Assembly (NCBI RefSeq): GCF_014196765.1
Contig: NZ_JACIEE010000006.1
Location: 403,881-467,880 of the forward strand
Source: Mycoplana azooxidifex
Lineage (GTDB): Bacteria > Pseudomonadota > Alphaproteobacteria > Rhizobiales > Rhizobiaceae
DNA: 64,000 nucleotides
Direction: 5' to 3'
A program made the position numbers and the translations under genes. This document shows, one piece after another, positions 1 through 8,976 of this stretch (position 1 is the stretch's first letter; every line of letters begins with the position of its first letter). Under the pieces are notes generated by a model. The model ran no database searches and was not told the origin of the DNA. It saw only the letters and a list, made by a program, of their open reading frames with translations.

Positions 1-468
1 GGCTTCGGCTGGCGGGTGAGCATGGCAACGGTTGCGAGCGACGGGCCCTTCTCGCTTTTTCCCGGCATCGACCGGACGCTCGCGCTCCTCTCCGGCCAAG
101 GCATGGAACTGGAGATCGAGGGCATGGGGCGGCATTTGCTGGTGCCGGAAAGCACTCCCCTGCCCTTTCCGGCCGACGCGCAGACATCGGCGCGACTGAC
201 CGGCGGCGCGATCACCGACCTGAACGTGATGACGCGACGTGGGCTGTTCCGCCACACGCTCCGGCGCATTCGGCCCGGATCGGGGCCGAAGCTGGATACA
301 GTCCACGACTGGACCCTCGTGCTCGCCCTTGCGGATCTGGCGATCGTGGCCGCGGGCACGCCGTTCAGGCTGGGGACGCTGGACGTGCTTCTCATGGAAG
401 GCCGGCGCGAAGCCGTCATCGACTGCCCCGGAGGCGATGCCTACCTGATCGGCATCGACAGGGTCTGA
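1..468 (+). CDS. HutD family protein, 5' end outside the window
   Basis: The reading frame is open from base 1, so the gene begins upstream; about 155 C-terminal residues are present, against roughly 190 for the family. The segment DGPFSLFPGIDRTLALLSG near the window start is the HutD signature, followed by beta-rich cupin-like sequence ending VIDCPGGDAYLIGIDRV. HutD is a small cupin-fold protein usually linked to histidine utilisation (hut) operons and proposed to limit or sense urocanate or formylated intermediates; its exact role is unsettled. No other hut gene is visible here, so the link to histidine catabolism depends on what lies upstream. The next gene is an aldo/keto reductase on the same strand after about 100 bp. 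Confidence 0.8.
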   Translation, partial: GFGWRVSMATVASDGPFSLFPGIDRTLALLSGQGMELEIEGMGRHLLVPESTPLPFPADAQTSARLTGGAITDLNVMTRRGLFRHTLRRIRPGSGPKLDTVHDWTLVLALADLAIVAAGTPFRLGTLDVLLMEGRREAVIDCPGGDAYLIGIDRV

Positions 469-570
469 CCGAGGGCTTTCGACCTGACCTGGTTTCCGGG
501 CTTGGCTCCCGGGCTTGTCGGCCGGATGCGACGGCGCTACACCGGCGCATCCACAGATGGGAGACGTAAG

Positions 571-1557
571 ATGAGACACCGGCAGTTCGGACGCACCGCC
601 TTCACCACCACCGATATCGGTTTCGGCGCCTGGCAGATCGGCGGCGCCTGGGGCGACGTCAGCGAGGCGGACGGGCGCGCGGCGCTCAATGCCGCGCTCG
701 ACGCCGGCATGACCTTCATCGACACCGCCGACGTCTATGGCGACGGCCGCTCGGAGAAGATCATCGCCGACGTCCTGAAGGCGCGTGGCGGCAAGCGGCC
801 GATGGTGGCGACCAAGGCGGGCCGCCGCCTGTCGCCGCACACCGCCGAGGGCTACACCAAGGCTAATCTCGAAGGCTTCATCGATCGCAGCTTGGCGAAC
901 CTGCAGGTGGACCGGCTGGACCTCGTCCAGCTCCATTGCCCGCCGACCGAGGTGTTCTACCGGCCCGAGGTGTTCGAGGGGCTGGAGGAGATCAAGGCTT
1001 CCGGCAAGATCGCCGACTACGGCGTCAGCGTGTCGACGGTCGAGGAAGGGCTGAAGGCGATCGAGTATCCGGGCGTCGTCAGCATCCAGATCATCTTCAA
1101 CATCTTTCGGCAGCGCCCGGCGCACCTGTTCTTCAAGGAGGCGCAGCGCAGGAACGTCGCGGTGATCGCCCGCGTACCGCTCGCAAGCGGCCTGCTGTCG
1201 GGCAAGATCACCCGGGACACCGCGTTTGCGGCCGACGATCACCGCGCCTTCAACCGCCACGGCGAAGCCTTCGACGTGGGCGAGACCTTCGCCGGCGTCC
1301 CCTTCGAGGTGGGGCTGCAGGCGGTCGAGGAAGTCCGCAAGCTGGTGCCGGCCGGCACCGGCATGGCCGCCTTCGCGCTCCGGTGGATCCTCATGAACGA
1401 GGCGGTCAGCGTCGTCATCCCCGGAGCCCGCAATGCGGCGCAGGCCGAGGCCAATGCGAAGGCCGCCGATCTGGCGCCGCTTTCCGCCGAGGTGATGGCT
1501 GCGACCGCCGACATCTACGACCGGCTCGTGGCGCCGCACGTCCACCAGCGCTGGTAG
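571..1557 (+). CDS. Aldo/keto reductase
   Basis: A 328-residue NADPH-dependent oxidoreductase of the aldo/keto reductase superfamily (TIM barrel, cytoplasmic). N-terminal LGRT-like segment FGRTAFTTTDIGFGAW, the catalytic Asp and Tyr in FIDTADVYGDGRSE (residues about 50-63), the Lys in VATKAGRR and the LVQLHCPP strand are all visible; VVIPGARN near the C-terminus matches the cofactor-binding end. The ATG at 571 is chosen because GGGAGA lies just upstream and family homology begins there; an in-frame start at 502 would add an unrelated arginine-rich tail. The substrate is not predictable; related proteins reduce sugars and small aldehydes. Confidence 0.9.
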   Translation: MRHRQFGRTAFTTTDIGFGAWQIGGAWGDVSEADGRAALNAALDAGMTFIDTADVYGDGRSEKIIADVLKARGGKRPMVATKAGRRLSPHTAEGYTKANLEGFIDRSLANLQVDRLDLVQLHCPPTEVFYRPEVFEGLEEIKASGKIADYGVSVSTVEEGLKAIEYPGVVSIQIIFNIFRQRPAHLFFKEAQRRNVAVIARVPLASGLLSGKITRDTAFAADDHRAFNRHGEAFDVGETFAGVPFEVGLQAVEEVRKLVPAGTGMAAFALRWILMNEAVSVVIPGARNAAQAEANAKAADLAPLSAEVMAATADIYDRLVAPHVHQRW

Positions 1558-1729
1558 GCGCACAGCCTCGTTCCCGCCGGGCTCGCCTAGGCGGAGTGCG
1601 GGTCCGGCGCTGCAAGGCGCATAAACGTGAATGATATTCGCTATCATGCCTATCTATTTCGTTTATACTTTGCGCAGCGCTAGGCTCGCCTCGCCCGTTC
1701 ATAAGAGCACTGGGAAAAGGGGAACGACC

Positions 1730-2506
1730 ATGAACATGAGCATTGCCGCGCTGGCGCTTGCCGCAGCCAGCCTTCTCGCCACGACAGCGTCGGCCGAGAC
1801 ATTGAAGATCGGCACGGAGGGCGCCTATCCGCCCTTCAACTACCAGGAAGCCTCCGGCAAGCTCGCCGGCTTCGACGTCGACATCGGCCTTGCGCTCTGC
1901 GAGAAGATGAAGGTCGAATGCGAGGTCGTATCGCAGGACTGGGACGGCATCATTCCGGGCCTGCAGGCGAAGAAATACGACATGATCATCGCCTCGATGT
2001 TCATCACCGACGAGCGCAAGAAGCAGGTCTCCTTCACCGACCCCTACTATCTCGCCGCCATGACCCATGCCGCACCCAAGGGTGCCGGCATCACCGACTT
2101 CACCAACGAGGGCATGAAGGGCAAGGCGATCGGCGCCCAGTCCGGCACGACCCAGGCGGACTATGTCGCAGCCGTCTATCCCGATGCCGACATCAAGCTC
2201 TATCCGACCCAGGACGAGGTCAATCTCGACATGGCCAACGGCCGACTGGACCTGCAGGTGGGCGACATGATCCCGCTGCTCGACTGGGTGACGAAGAACG
2301 AGGACGGCAAGGGCTGCTGCGAACTGATCGGCGATCCGATCACCGACAAGAAATTCGTCGGCGAGGGCGTCGGCATTGCCGTGCGCCAGGACGACAACAC
2401 CCTGCGTGAGCGGATCAACCAGGCGCTCAAGGATATCCGCGCCGACGGCACCTACCAGAAGATCAACGAAAAATACTTCACGATCGACGTCTATACGATG
2501 AAATAG
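1730..2506 (+). CDS. ABC transporter substrate-binding protein, basic amino acid type
   Basis: A 258-residue periplasmic solute-binding protein of family 3 (HisJ/ArgT/LAO type). It has a Sec signal peptide (about residues 1-22, ending ATTASA), then the typical opening LKIGTEGAYPPFNYQE, GFDVDIG and the acidic pocket strand QDWDGIIPGLQAKKYDMIIA. It probably captures a cationic or related amino acid for an ABC permease, but no permease or ATPase gene lies next to it, so it either serves a transporter encoded elsewhere or works as an orphan receptor. The ATG at 1730 follows AAAAGGGG and directly precedes the signal peptide. A LysR gene and an amino acid oxidase-like gene follow on the same strand, which suggests a shared amino-acid theme (inference). 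Confidence 0.88.
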   Translation: MNMSIAALALAAASLLATTASAETLKIGTEGAYPPFNYQEASGKLAGFDVDIGLALCEKMKVECEVVSQDWDGIIPGLQAKKYDMIIASMFITDERKKQVSFTDPYYLAAMTHAAPKGAGITDFTNEGMKGKAIGAQSGTTQADYVAAVYPDADIKLYPTQDEVNLDMANGRLDLQVGDMIPLLDWVTKNEDGKGCCELIGDPITDKKFVGEGVGIAVRQDDNTLRERINQALKDIRADGTYQKINEKYFTIDVYTMK

Positions 2507-2588
2507 AGCCCGCCTCGGGCCGCCATCCTCCGCCTTCATGGGGAGGATGGCCGCCTTGCGGCCGCAACCGTCCCGGTTCGCTGTCCCC

Positions 2589-3533
2589 ATGCCGACCAAC
2601 CGCCTCGAACGCTTCGCCCACAATCTCGACTGGAACCTGCTTCGCACCTTCATCGTGGTGGTCGAGGAAGGCAGCATCACGCGGGCGGCCAACCGGCTCC
2701 TGCTGCAGCAGCCGGCCGTCAGCATGGCCTTGAAGCGGCTGGAGCAGACGGTCGGCCACAAGCTGATCGACCGCCGGCCGGGGCGGTTCGAACTGACGGA
2801 AGCCGGCGAACGGCTGCATGCACTCTGCCGCGACATCTTCACCGCCGTCGTGCGCCTGCCGGAAGCGATGGAGCCGACCGGCCACGACGTCACCGGCCAC
2901 ATCACCATCCACACCGTCAGCCATGCGCTGAACCCGGACTGGGACCGGGCGCTTGCCGCCTTCTTCCGGCTGCACCCGCGCGTCACGGCGGGCGTGAAGG
3001 TGGAGACGACCTCCGACGTGATCAGATCGGTCGAACGCGGCATTGCCACGCTCGGCATCTCCGACGGCATCATCCCCGCGGGCCTCTCCTGCGCGCCGTT
3101 CTGCATCGAGACCTATGCGCTCTACTGCGGCCGCGACCATCGGCTGTTCGGCATCGATGGCGTGGGCCTCGAGGCCCTGCGCGGCGAGCCCTATGTCAGC
3201 TTCATTTCCGACGTGCTCGGCGGGCCGCACATGGGGCCGGTCACGGCCGTGCGCGCGGTGGGCTCGTTCGGCCAGCAAGTCCGCGCGATCGCCTTCAACG
3301 TCGAGGAGGTGCTGCGACTGGTGATCGCCAATGCCGGCATCGGCATGCTGCCTGTGCATCTCGCCCGTCCGGCCCTGCCGGCCGGGGAACTGTGGCAACT
3401 GCCGCCCTACCGCGACCTGCCGGAGACGGAGACCTTCCGCATCACCAACCCGGGCGCGGCCCTCAACCCGGCCGAGCGCGCCTTCCTGGCGCACATGGCG
3501 AACGTGCAGCCGTTCCGGCACCCGGCGTCATAA
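2589..3533 (+). CDS. LysR family transcriptional regulator
   Basis: About 314 residues. An N-terminal winged helix-turn-helix (WNLLRTFIVVVEEGSITRAA, then AVSMALKRLEQTVGHKLI) is followed by the two-lobe co-inducer domain. The start is uncertain: the ATG at 2589 gives a normal LysR N-terminus, while an in-frame ATG at 2538 sits inside an inverted repeat (CCATCCTCC at 2523-2531, GGAGGATGG at 2542-2550). Neither has a clear Shine-Dalgarno sequence, and I prefer 2589. It lies between the binding protein and the FAD oxidase, so it may control one or both. The inducer is unknown. Confidence 0.88.
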   Translation: MPTNRLERFAHNLDWNLLRTFIVVVEEGSITRAANRLLLQQPAVSMALKRLEQTVGHKLIDRRPGRFELTEAGERLHALCRDIFTAVVRLPEAMEPTGHDVTGHITIHTVSHALNPDWDRALAAFFRLHPRVTAGVKVETTSDVIRSVERGIATLGISDGIIPAGLSCAPFCIETYALYCGRDHRLFGIDGVGLEALRGEPYVSFISDVLGGPHMGPVTAVRAVGSFGQQVRAIAFNVEEVLRLVIANAGIGMLPVHLARPALPAGELWQLPPYRDLPETETFRITNPGAALNPAERAFLAHMANVQPFRHPAS

Positions 3534-3652
3534 ACCCAATCGATAACCGCCTTCATTCCTATAAATTTGAACGGGGGTCCAGGCTCGCGTAGATCAGGTC
3601 CGACACAACCGGCCGGACGTCCGGCGACCTTGCAGGCAGAGGGACCAGGAAC

Positions 3653-4777
3653 ATGCAGCACCATGACGTAGCCATCATCGGCGGCGGGATAGCCGGCCTG
3701 TCGCTGGCCTCTTTCCTGGCGCCGCATCGCTCTGTCGCCGTGCTGGAGCGGGAGGCGGCGAACGGATACCACAGCACCGGGCGCTCGGCGGCCGAGTTCA
3801 CGCTGCGCGACAACGCCCCGGTCGTGAACGCCCTTGCCCGCATCAGCCACGCCTTCATGGCGCAGCCGCCGGAAGGGTTTGCCACCGCCCCTTTGCTGAC
3901 GGCCCGCGGCAGCCTCTGGATCGGCGCTACCGGCAAGGAGGACGCCGTGGAGCGCGCCCGGCTGAAGGCTGCGGCCGCTGGCGTCGCCGTCGTGCCGCTC
4001 ACCGTCGATGAAGCCGTCCGCCACGTGCCCTTCCTCGATCCCGCCTATCTCGGCGCCGCCTATTTCGACCCCGACTACTGGGACATCGACGTGGACCAAT
4101 TGCTGCAGGGCTATGCCCGCTTCGCCCGGCGGGCGGGGGCGGAGCTGATATCCGGCGCCGAGCTCCTGCGCGCGCGCCACGACGGCCGGAGATGGATCGT
4201 CGAAACCTCGGCGGGTGCGATCTCGGCCGACATCCTCGTCAATGCGGCGGGCGGCTGGGCGGACACGGTTGCCGCGTTGTGCGGCGTGGCTCCGGCCAGC
4301 ATCGTCCCGCACCGGCGGACCGCCATTACGGTCGACCTGCCGGCGGAGATCGACGCGGCCGCGCTGCCGGAGATCAACGAAATCGACGACACCTACTATT
4401 TCAAACCGGATGCCGGCCGCCTGCTGGTCTCGCCGGCCGACGAAACGCCCTGCGAGCCCGCCGACGTGCAGCCGGAGGAGCTCGACGTCGCCTATGCCGC
4501 CCACTATCTCGAGGAGGCGACGACGCTGAAGATCGGCCGCATCGCCAGCAGCTGGGCCGGCATGCGCAGCTTCTCCGCCGACCGCCTGCCCGTCATCGGC
4601 CCGGCCAGGGACAATGCCGCCTTCTTCTGGCTCGCCGGTCAGGGCGGCTACGGCATCCTGACCTCGCCCGCTCTCGGCCAGCTCGCGGCCGCCCTGATCG
4701 CCGGCATGCCGCCTGCTGATGTCTTCGCGCGGGAGGGTGTCGATCCGGCAGTCTTCTCGCCCCTGCGCTTAGATTGA
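3653..4777 (+). CDS. FAD-dependent oxidoreductase, D-amino acid/glycine oxidase-like (DAO family)
   Basis: A 374-residue flavoprotein. The N-terminal dinucleotide-binding fold HDVAIIGGGIAGLSLASFL contains GxGxxG at about residues 9-14, followed by an acidic strand end (AVLERE). The C-terminal segment WAGMRSFSADRLPVIGP and GQGGYGILTSPA is the conserved FAD-contacting end of DAO-family enzymes. Members oxidise amino acids, sarcosine, glycine or cyclic amines with oxygen or another acceptor; the substrate cannot be read from the sequence. The start has GGGACCAGGA upstream. It is the last gene of a co-oriented run with the binding protein and LysR gene, and a hairpin follows at 4840-4861. Confidence 0.85.
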   Translation: MQHHDVAIIGGGIAGLSLASFLAPHRSVAVLEREAANGYHSTGRSAAEFTLRDNAPVVNALARISHAFMAQPPEGFATAPLLTARGSLWIGATGKEDAVERARLKAAAAGVAVVPLTVDEAVRHVPFLDPAYLGAAYFDPDYWDIDVDQLLQGYARFARRAGAELISGAELLRARHDGRRWIVETSAGAISADILVNAAGGWADTVAALCGVAPASIVPHRRTAITVDLPAEIDAAALPEINEIDDTYYFKPDAGRLLVSPADETPCEPADVQPEELDVAYAAHYLEEATTLKIGRIASSWAGMRSFSADRLPVIGPARDNAAFFWLAGQGGYGILTSPALGQLAAALIAGMPPADVFAREGVDPAVFSPLRLD

Positions 4778-4839
4778 GGTCAGGCAGGCGGCAAGCCGAC
4801 CAGGGCCTTGGCCGAAAATGAGACGGACTGGTAAATGCG

Positions 4840-4861
4840 AAGGGGCGCCGAAGCGCCCCTT
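4840..4861. terminator. Bidirectional hairpin between the FAD oxidase and secDF genes
   Basis: AAGGGGCGC and GCGCCCCTT form a perfect 9-bp stem around a 4-nt loop. Read on the plus strand it is followed by a T-rich tract (TTTCTTATTTCT), typical of intrinsic termination of the FAD oxidase transcript. On the minus strand the loop becomes C(UUCG)G, an unusually stable tetraloop, directly after the secDF stop codon; there the T-run is weak. Confidence 0.7.
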
Positions 4862-4863
4862 TC

Positions 4864-7410
4864 TTATTTCTGTTCGATCGCCTGTCCCTCGGGACCTGCC
4901 GCCGACGGCAGGCGGGTGACCTCGCGGTCCTTCCACCAGCGCGACAGGAACAGCAGGATCGGGCCGCCGATGTAGATCGACGAGGACGTGGCGACGATGA
5001 CACCGAAGATCATCGGCCAGGCGAACGGCTTGACCGTGTCGCCGCCCCAGATCGCCATCGGCAGCAGCGAAACGGCAACCGCGACCGAAGTGAAGATGCA
5101 TCGCATGATCACCTGGTTGATCGACAGGTCGATCAGGTCGGAGAACGGCATCGACTTGTACTTGCGCAGGTTCTCGCGCATGCGGTCGTAGACGACGACC
5201 TTGTCGTTGACCGAGTAGCCGATCAGCGTCAGCACGGCTGCGATTGCCGTCAGGTTGAAGTCGATCTGCATCAGCGCGAAGAAGCCGATCATCTTGGTGA
5301 TGTCGAGGATCAGCGTCGCAATCGCGCCGACGGCGAAGTGCCATTCGAAGCGCCACCAGATGTAGGCCAGGATCGCGAGCATGCCGAGGCCGACGGCGAT
5401 GAAGCCGGAGCGGGCAAGCTCGGTGCTCACCGTAGGGCCGACGACTTCGGTGCGTTCGAAGCTGGCGTCCGGGATGACGTCCACGACGCCCTGGCGGATC
5501 TGGTTCAAGGCTGCGGTCTGCGCCGCCTCGCTGCCGGGCTGCCGCTGGACGCGGATCAGGACCGAGGACCCGTGGCCGAACTCCTGCAGCGCCACTTCGC
5601 CGAGGTTCAGACCCTCCAGCTCTTCGCGCAGCGTGCCAAGATCGATCGGCGTCTTCGAGGTTGCCTCGACCTGGATGCCGCCGACGAAGTCGATGCCATA
5701 GTTGAGGCCTGGCTTGAGGAAGAGGATGATCGAGCTTATCGAAAGGACAGCCGATACGCCGATCGCAATGTAGCGGCCGCGCATGAACGAGAAGCTCGGA
5801 ATGCTGCGCACCGCGCCGAAGAGCGAATGGATCTCGATCTTCTTCATCTTGCGGCGAACGACCGCATCGCGCATCAGAAGGCGGACGACGGTGATCGAGG
5901 TGAACATCGAGATCGCGAGACCGATGATCATGGTGATCGCGAAACCGCGCACAGGGCCGCTGCCGAACATGAACAGCAGTATCATGCCGACCATCGTCGT
6001 CATGTTGCCGTCGACGATCGTCGCGTAGGCCTTGTTGAAGCCGACGTCGAGCGCCTTCATCGCGCCCGAACCGGCGGCGGTCTCCTCCCGGATACGGGCG
6101 TTGATGAGGATGTTGGCGTCCACCGCCATGCCGATGCCGAGGATGATGCCGGCGATGCCGGGGAGCGTCAGCGTCGAGCCGAGCAGGCCGAGGATACCGA
6201 TCGTCATGATCGTGTGCAGGATCAGGCCGACGACGGCGATGAGACCCCAGGCGCTGTAGAGGCCGACCATCAGCGCGACGACGAAGGCGAGACCGGCAAG
6301 ACCGGTGTAGAGGCCCATGCGGATCGAGTCGCTGCCGAGGTTCGGGCCGACGGTGCGCTCCTCGATGATGGTGAGCGGAGCCGGCAGGGCGCCCGATCGC
6401 AGCAGCGCGGAGAGGACCGTCGCCTCCTGCGGGGTGAAGTTGCCGCTGATCTGCCCCTGCCCACCGAGGATGGGCTCGCGGATAACGGGCGCCGTCAGCA
6501 CCTTGCCGTCGAGGACGATGGCGAAGGGACGACCGACATTTGCCTTGGTGATCTCGCCGAACTGGCGCGCGCCGGTGGTGTCGAAGGTGAACGAGACGAT
6601 CGGCTCGTTGGTGCGCTGGTCGAAACCGGCCTTGGCATCGGCGAGACGGTCGCCCGAGATCGCCACGCGATCCTCGACCGCGTATTTCTGGCCGTCGTTC
6701 GCGCCGGGCAGGATCGACACGCCGCGCGGCGGCACGCTGTTCGGGTCGACGGACGCATCCAGCATGTGGAAACTCATCTGCGCGGTCGAGCCGAGAAGTT
6801 GGCGAAGCCGGGTCGGGTCCTGCAGACCGGGCAGCTGGACGAGGATGCGGTCGCCGCCCACGCGCTGGATCAGCGGCTCTGCGACACCGACCTGGTCGAC
6901 GCGGCGGCGGATGATCTCGAGGCTCTGGTCGACGGCCGCGGTCATGCGGTCGGCAACGCCGGCCTCGGTCAGCGTCACGCCGACGGTGTCTCCCTGCTGC
7001 TGGACGTCGATGTCGGCAGCGGTCGCCCCGAAGCCGAGCGTGCCGGCGGGGGCTGCGAGTTTACGGATCTCCGGCAGGATCTTGTCGCGCGCTTCCGGCG
7101 TCGAGGGGGTCACCACGATGGTGTTGCCGTTCAGCCGGGCGGCCGAGGCACGCTCGCCGGCGGTTCGCAGGATGCCACGGACGTCGTTGAGCAGGACGTC
7201 CATGCGCGCCTTGGTGAGCGCGGCGGAATCGACCTCGAGCACGAGGTGCGAGCCGCCCTTGAGGTCGAGGCCGAGCGTTACGGGCTTGGCCGGCAGGAAG
7301 CTGCCGAAGCGCTCGAGCTGCGACGACGTCAGGATGTTGGGGACGGCGGTGAGGACGCCGAAGATGATGATGACGAGATAGGCCGCGAGGGCCCATTTGG
7401 ATGTGCGCAT
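4864..7410 (-). CDS. secDF: Protein translocase subunit SecDF (SecD-SecF fusion)
   Basis: An 848-residue inner-membrane protein that fuses SecD and SecF, the proton-driven accessory subunits that pull preproteins through SecYEG. The SecD part begins with a transmembrane helix (ALAAYLVIIIFGVL), then LGLDLKGGSHLVLEVD, the large periplasmic domain (P1) and a helix bundle with AGIILGIGMAVDANILINARI. The SecF part starts near residue 520 and ends with the second bundle (TLIGYSVNDKVVVYDRMREN). The start at 7410 is chosen because the first helix follows at once; the frame upstream is open but gives low-complexity sequence. Fused SecDF of this length is usual in rhizobia. A small membrane protein gene lies about 100 bp upstream on the same strand. 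Confidence 0.95.
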   Translation of the reverse strand: MRTSKWALAAYLVIIIFGVLTAVPNILTSSQLERFGSFLPAKPVTLGLDLKGGSHLVLEVDSAALTKARMDVLLNDVRGILRTAGERASAARLNGNTIVVTPSTPEARDKILPEIRKLAAPAGTLGFGATAADIDVQQQGDTVGVTLTEAGVADRMTAAVDQSLEIIRRRVDQVGVAEPLIQRVGGDRILVQLPGLQDPTRLRQLLGSTAQMSFHMLDASVDPNSVPPRGVSILPGANDGQKYAVEDRVAISGDRLADAKAGFDQRTNEPIVSFTFDTTGARQFGEITKANVGRPFAIVLDGKVLTAPVIREPILGGQGQISGNFTPQEATVLSALLRSGALPAPLTIIEERTVGPNLGSDSIRMGLYTGLAGLAFVVALMVGLYSAWGLIAVVGLILHTIMTIGILGLLGSTLTLPGIAGIILGIGMAVDANILINARIREETAAGSGAMKALDVGFNKAYATIVDGNMTTMVGMILLFMFGSGPVRGFAITMIIGLAISMFTSITVVRLLMRDAVVRRKMKKIEIHSLFGAVRSIPSFSFMRGRYIAIGVSAVLSISSIILFLKPGLNYGIDFVGGIQVEATSKTPIDLGTLREELEGLNLGEVALQEFGHGSSVLIRVQRQPGSEAAQTAALNQIRQGVVDVIPDASFERTEVVGPTVSTELARSGFIAVGLGMLAILAYIWWRFEWHFAVGAIATLILDITKMIGFFALMQIDFNLTAIAAVLTLIGYSVNDKVVVYDRMRENLRKYKSMPFSDLIDLSINQVIMRCIFTSVAVAVSLLPMAIWGGDTVKPFAWPMIFGVIVATSSSIYIGGPILLFLSRWWKDREVTRLPSAAGPEGQAIEQK

Positions 7411-7516
7411 GGAAAAGTCCGCTTCAGGTGCGAGGGAGCGTCGGGTCGGGGCCGCGAGGCTCGGGTATCGTCGGAAATGCGGCGCGCAGTCGCGCCGGAG
7501 GCGGCCCCAGGGGCCG

Positions 7517-7966
7517 TCAGAGAACGCCTTGCGGGGGCGCCCGCCCGTCAAAATGATGCCTGGGTGCTGCCGCATGGACAGCCTCGTCCGGCAACTGGCG
7601 GCTTGCGACTTCGGTAAGCTCCGTCGCCGGCGCCGGCCGGCTGGACAGCGGAAGGCCGAATTCCGGCCACGGGTTGCCGCCGCCGGACGCCTTTGCCTTG
7701 GCGGCACGCCGTTCGGTGGCGCTTGCCGTCACATGCCAGCTATCGTTGCCGCTCGATCCGCCGCCGGCGGAAAGCGGGCGCGTGCCAGCGTTGCCGGAAG
7801 CCTTGTCGGCCGCCGTGCGCGATACCGCCGGATCGGCGGCGGAGCGGACGGAAACCTTGCGTTCGAGGGTGACGAACTGGCCGACGACGAGTGCGAGCAT
7901 GAGCAGGAACGCACCGAGGAAACCCCGCTGCCGCTCCGTCACGCCGCTCAATTGTCCAACCGTCAT
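7517..7966 (-). CDS. Putative small membrane-anchored protein upstream of secDF
   Basis: A 149-residue protein I do not recognise. A short N-terminus is followed by one hydrophobic helix (FLGAFLLMLALVVGQFVTL, about residues 16-34), then a basic and Ser/Ala/Gly-rich tail without an obvious fold, probably periplasmic. An earlier in-frame start at 8176 is possible but would add low-complexity arginine-rich sequence. It is co-oriented with secDF at about 106 bp, so the two could share a transcript. Coding status rests only on the clean hydrophobic helix and the open frame, so it is tentative. Confidence 0.5.
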   Translation of the reverse strand: MTVGQLSGVTERQRGFLGAFLLMLALVVGQFVTLERKVSVRSAADPAVSRTAADKASGNAGTRPLSAGGGSSGNDSWHVTASATERRAAKAKASGGGNPWPEFGLPLSSRPAPATELTEVASRQLPDEAVHAAAPRHHFDGRAPPQGVL

Positions 7967-8301
7967 GGCCCTCGCCCGTTGAAGCTCCGGCACCGGGCCG
8001 AAGCACCGTGCCAAGAACCATCGGTGCTGCGTCAAGTCAACCCCGACGGCCGAGAATGCATGCGGGACAGGCATTCCTGCCTGTGCCGCAAACCGATGCG
8101 TGCAGACCGCAACCCCTGCCCTGCCAGCCGAGCCGGGCTGCCCTGTCAGGATCCTCCCCTTGGCCGGGAATTGCAAGGCGCGCCGGTCGCCACGGCCTGC
8201 TGCATGCAGCGCGGGGACCGCCCGCCGGCACTGTTACACGCGGGTCACCTTGGCGACGTAGCGTCCCGTCACGGCCAACGATTCCCCGGAGGCAGGTCCG
8301 C

Positions 8302-8964
8302 ATGATCGACGAGCGCCAAGACGAGGACCGCCCCGGCAGCTCGGCATTCGACGATGCGTCCGCCCGCCGGCGGTTCTCCACCATCCTCGCCGGGCTTGCC
8401 GACGATCAGGCGCGCGAGCGCATCAGCGTCGGCGACCTTCTCGCAGCCATGGGCGACCGTGCCTTCGGCGCGCTGATGCTGATCTTCGCGCTGCCCAACA
8501 TCCTGCCGACGCCGCCGGGAACCTCGGCGATCCTGGGCGCCCCGCTCGTCGTGCTCGCCGCCCAGATGACGCTCGGGCTGAAGCCATGGCTGCCGAAGAT
8601 CATTGCCGGACGGTCGATGACGACGAGGGACTTCGCCACCATCGTCGGCCGCCTGATGCCGCTGCTCGTGCGCGCCGAGCGGCTGCTGCGCCCAAGGCTT
8701 TCCTTCCTGGCCGTGCCGCCGGCGGAATATGCGGTCGGCGCGGTCTGCTTCGTCCTCGCCGTCGTGCTGTTCCTGCCGATGCCGCTCGGCAACATCCTGC
8801 CGGCGCTGGCGATTTCCCTCGCCGCCTTCGGCATCCTGGAGCGCGACGGGATCTGGGTCATCGCCGGCCTCGTCTGCGCCGTCGTCGCCCTGGCCGTGGT
8901 GGGCGGGGCCGTCGTTGCCGCCACGCTCGCCTTCATGCTGGTGGTACAGCATTTCCTGCTCTGA
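8302..8964 (+). CDS. ExoD family exopolysaccharide synthesis protein
   Basis: A 220-residue inner-membrane protein. The soluble N-terminus (RRFSTILAGLADDQARERIS, VGDLLAAMGDRAFGALMLIF) and the helix-rich ALPNILPTPPGTSAILGAPL region match the ExoD family; about four hydrophobic segments follow, with FLPMPLGNILPALAISLAAF as the best-kept stretch. ExoD was found in rhizobia as a gene needed for normal exopolysaccharide production, nodule invasion and alkaline tolerance; its molecular job is unknown. The ATG at 8302 has CCGGAGGCAGG upstream. It is monocistronic here, convergent with the YhaN-type gene and about 30 kb from the polysaccharide locus at 39-48.5 kb. Confidence 0.85.
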   Translation: MIDERQDEDRPGSSAFDDASARRRFSTILAGLADDQARERISVGDLLAAMGDRAFGALMLIFALPNILPTPPGTSAILGAPLVVLAAQMTLGLKPWLPKIIAGRSMTTRDFATIVGRLMPLLVRAERLLRPRLSFLAVPPAEYAVGAVCFVLAVVLFLPMPLGNILPALAISLAAFGILERDGIWVIAGLVCAVVALAVVGGAVVAATLAFMLVVQHFLL

Positions 8965-8976
8965 GCGGGCGGAGCC

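Noticed and set aside
5338..7617. A 759-codon open frame on the plus strand opposite secDF
   Set aside because: It is the antisense of a clear SecDF gene; its product is low-complexity Asp/Arg/Ala sequence without any motif, as expected from GC-rich third positions.
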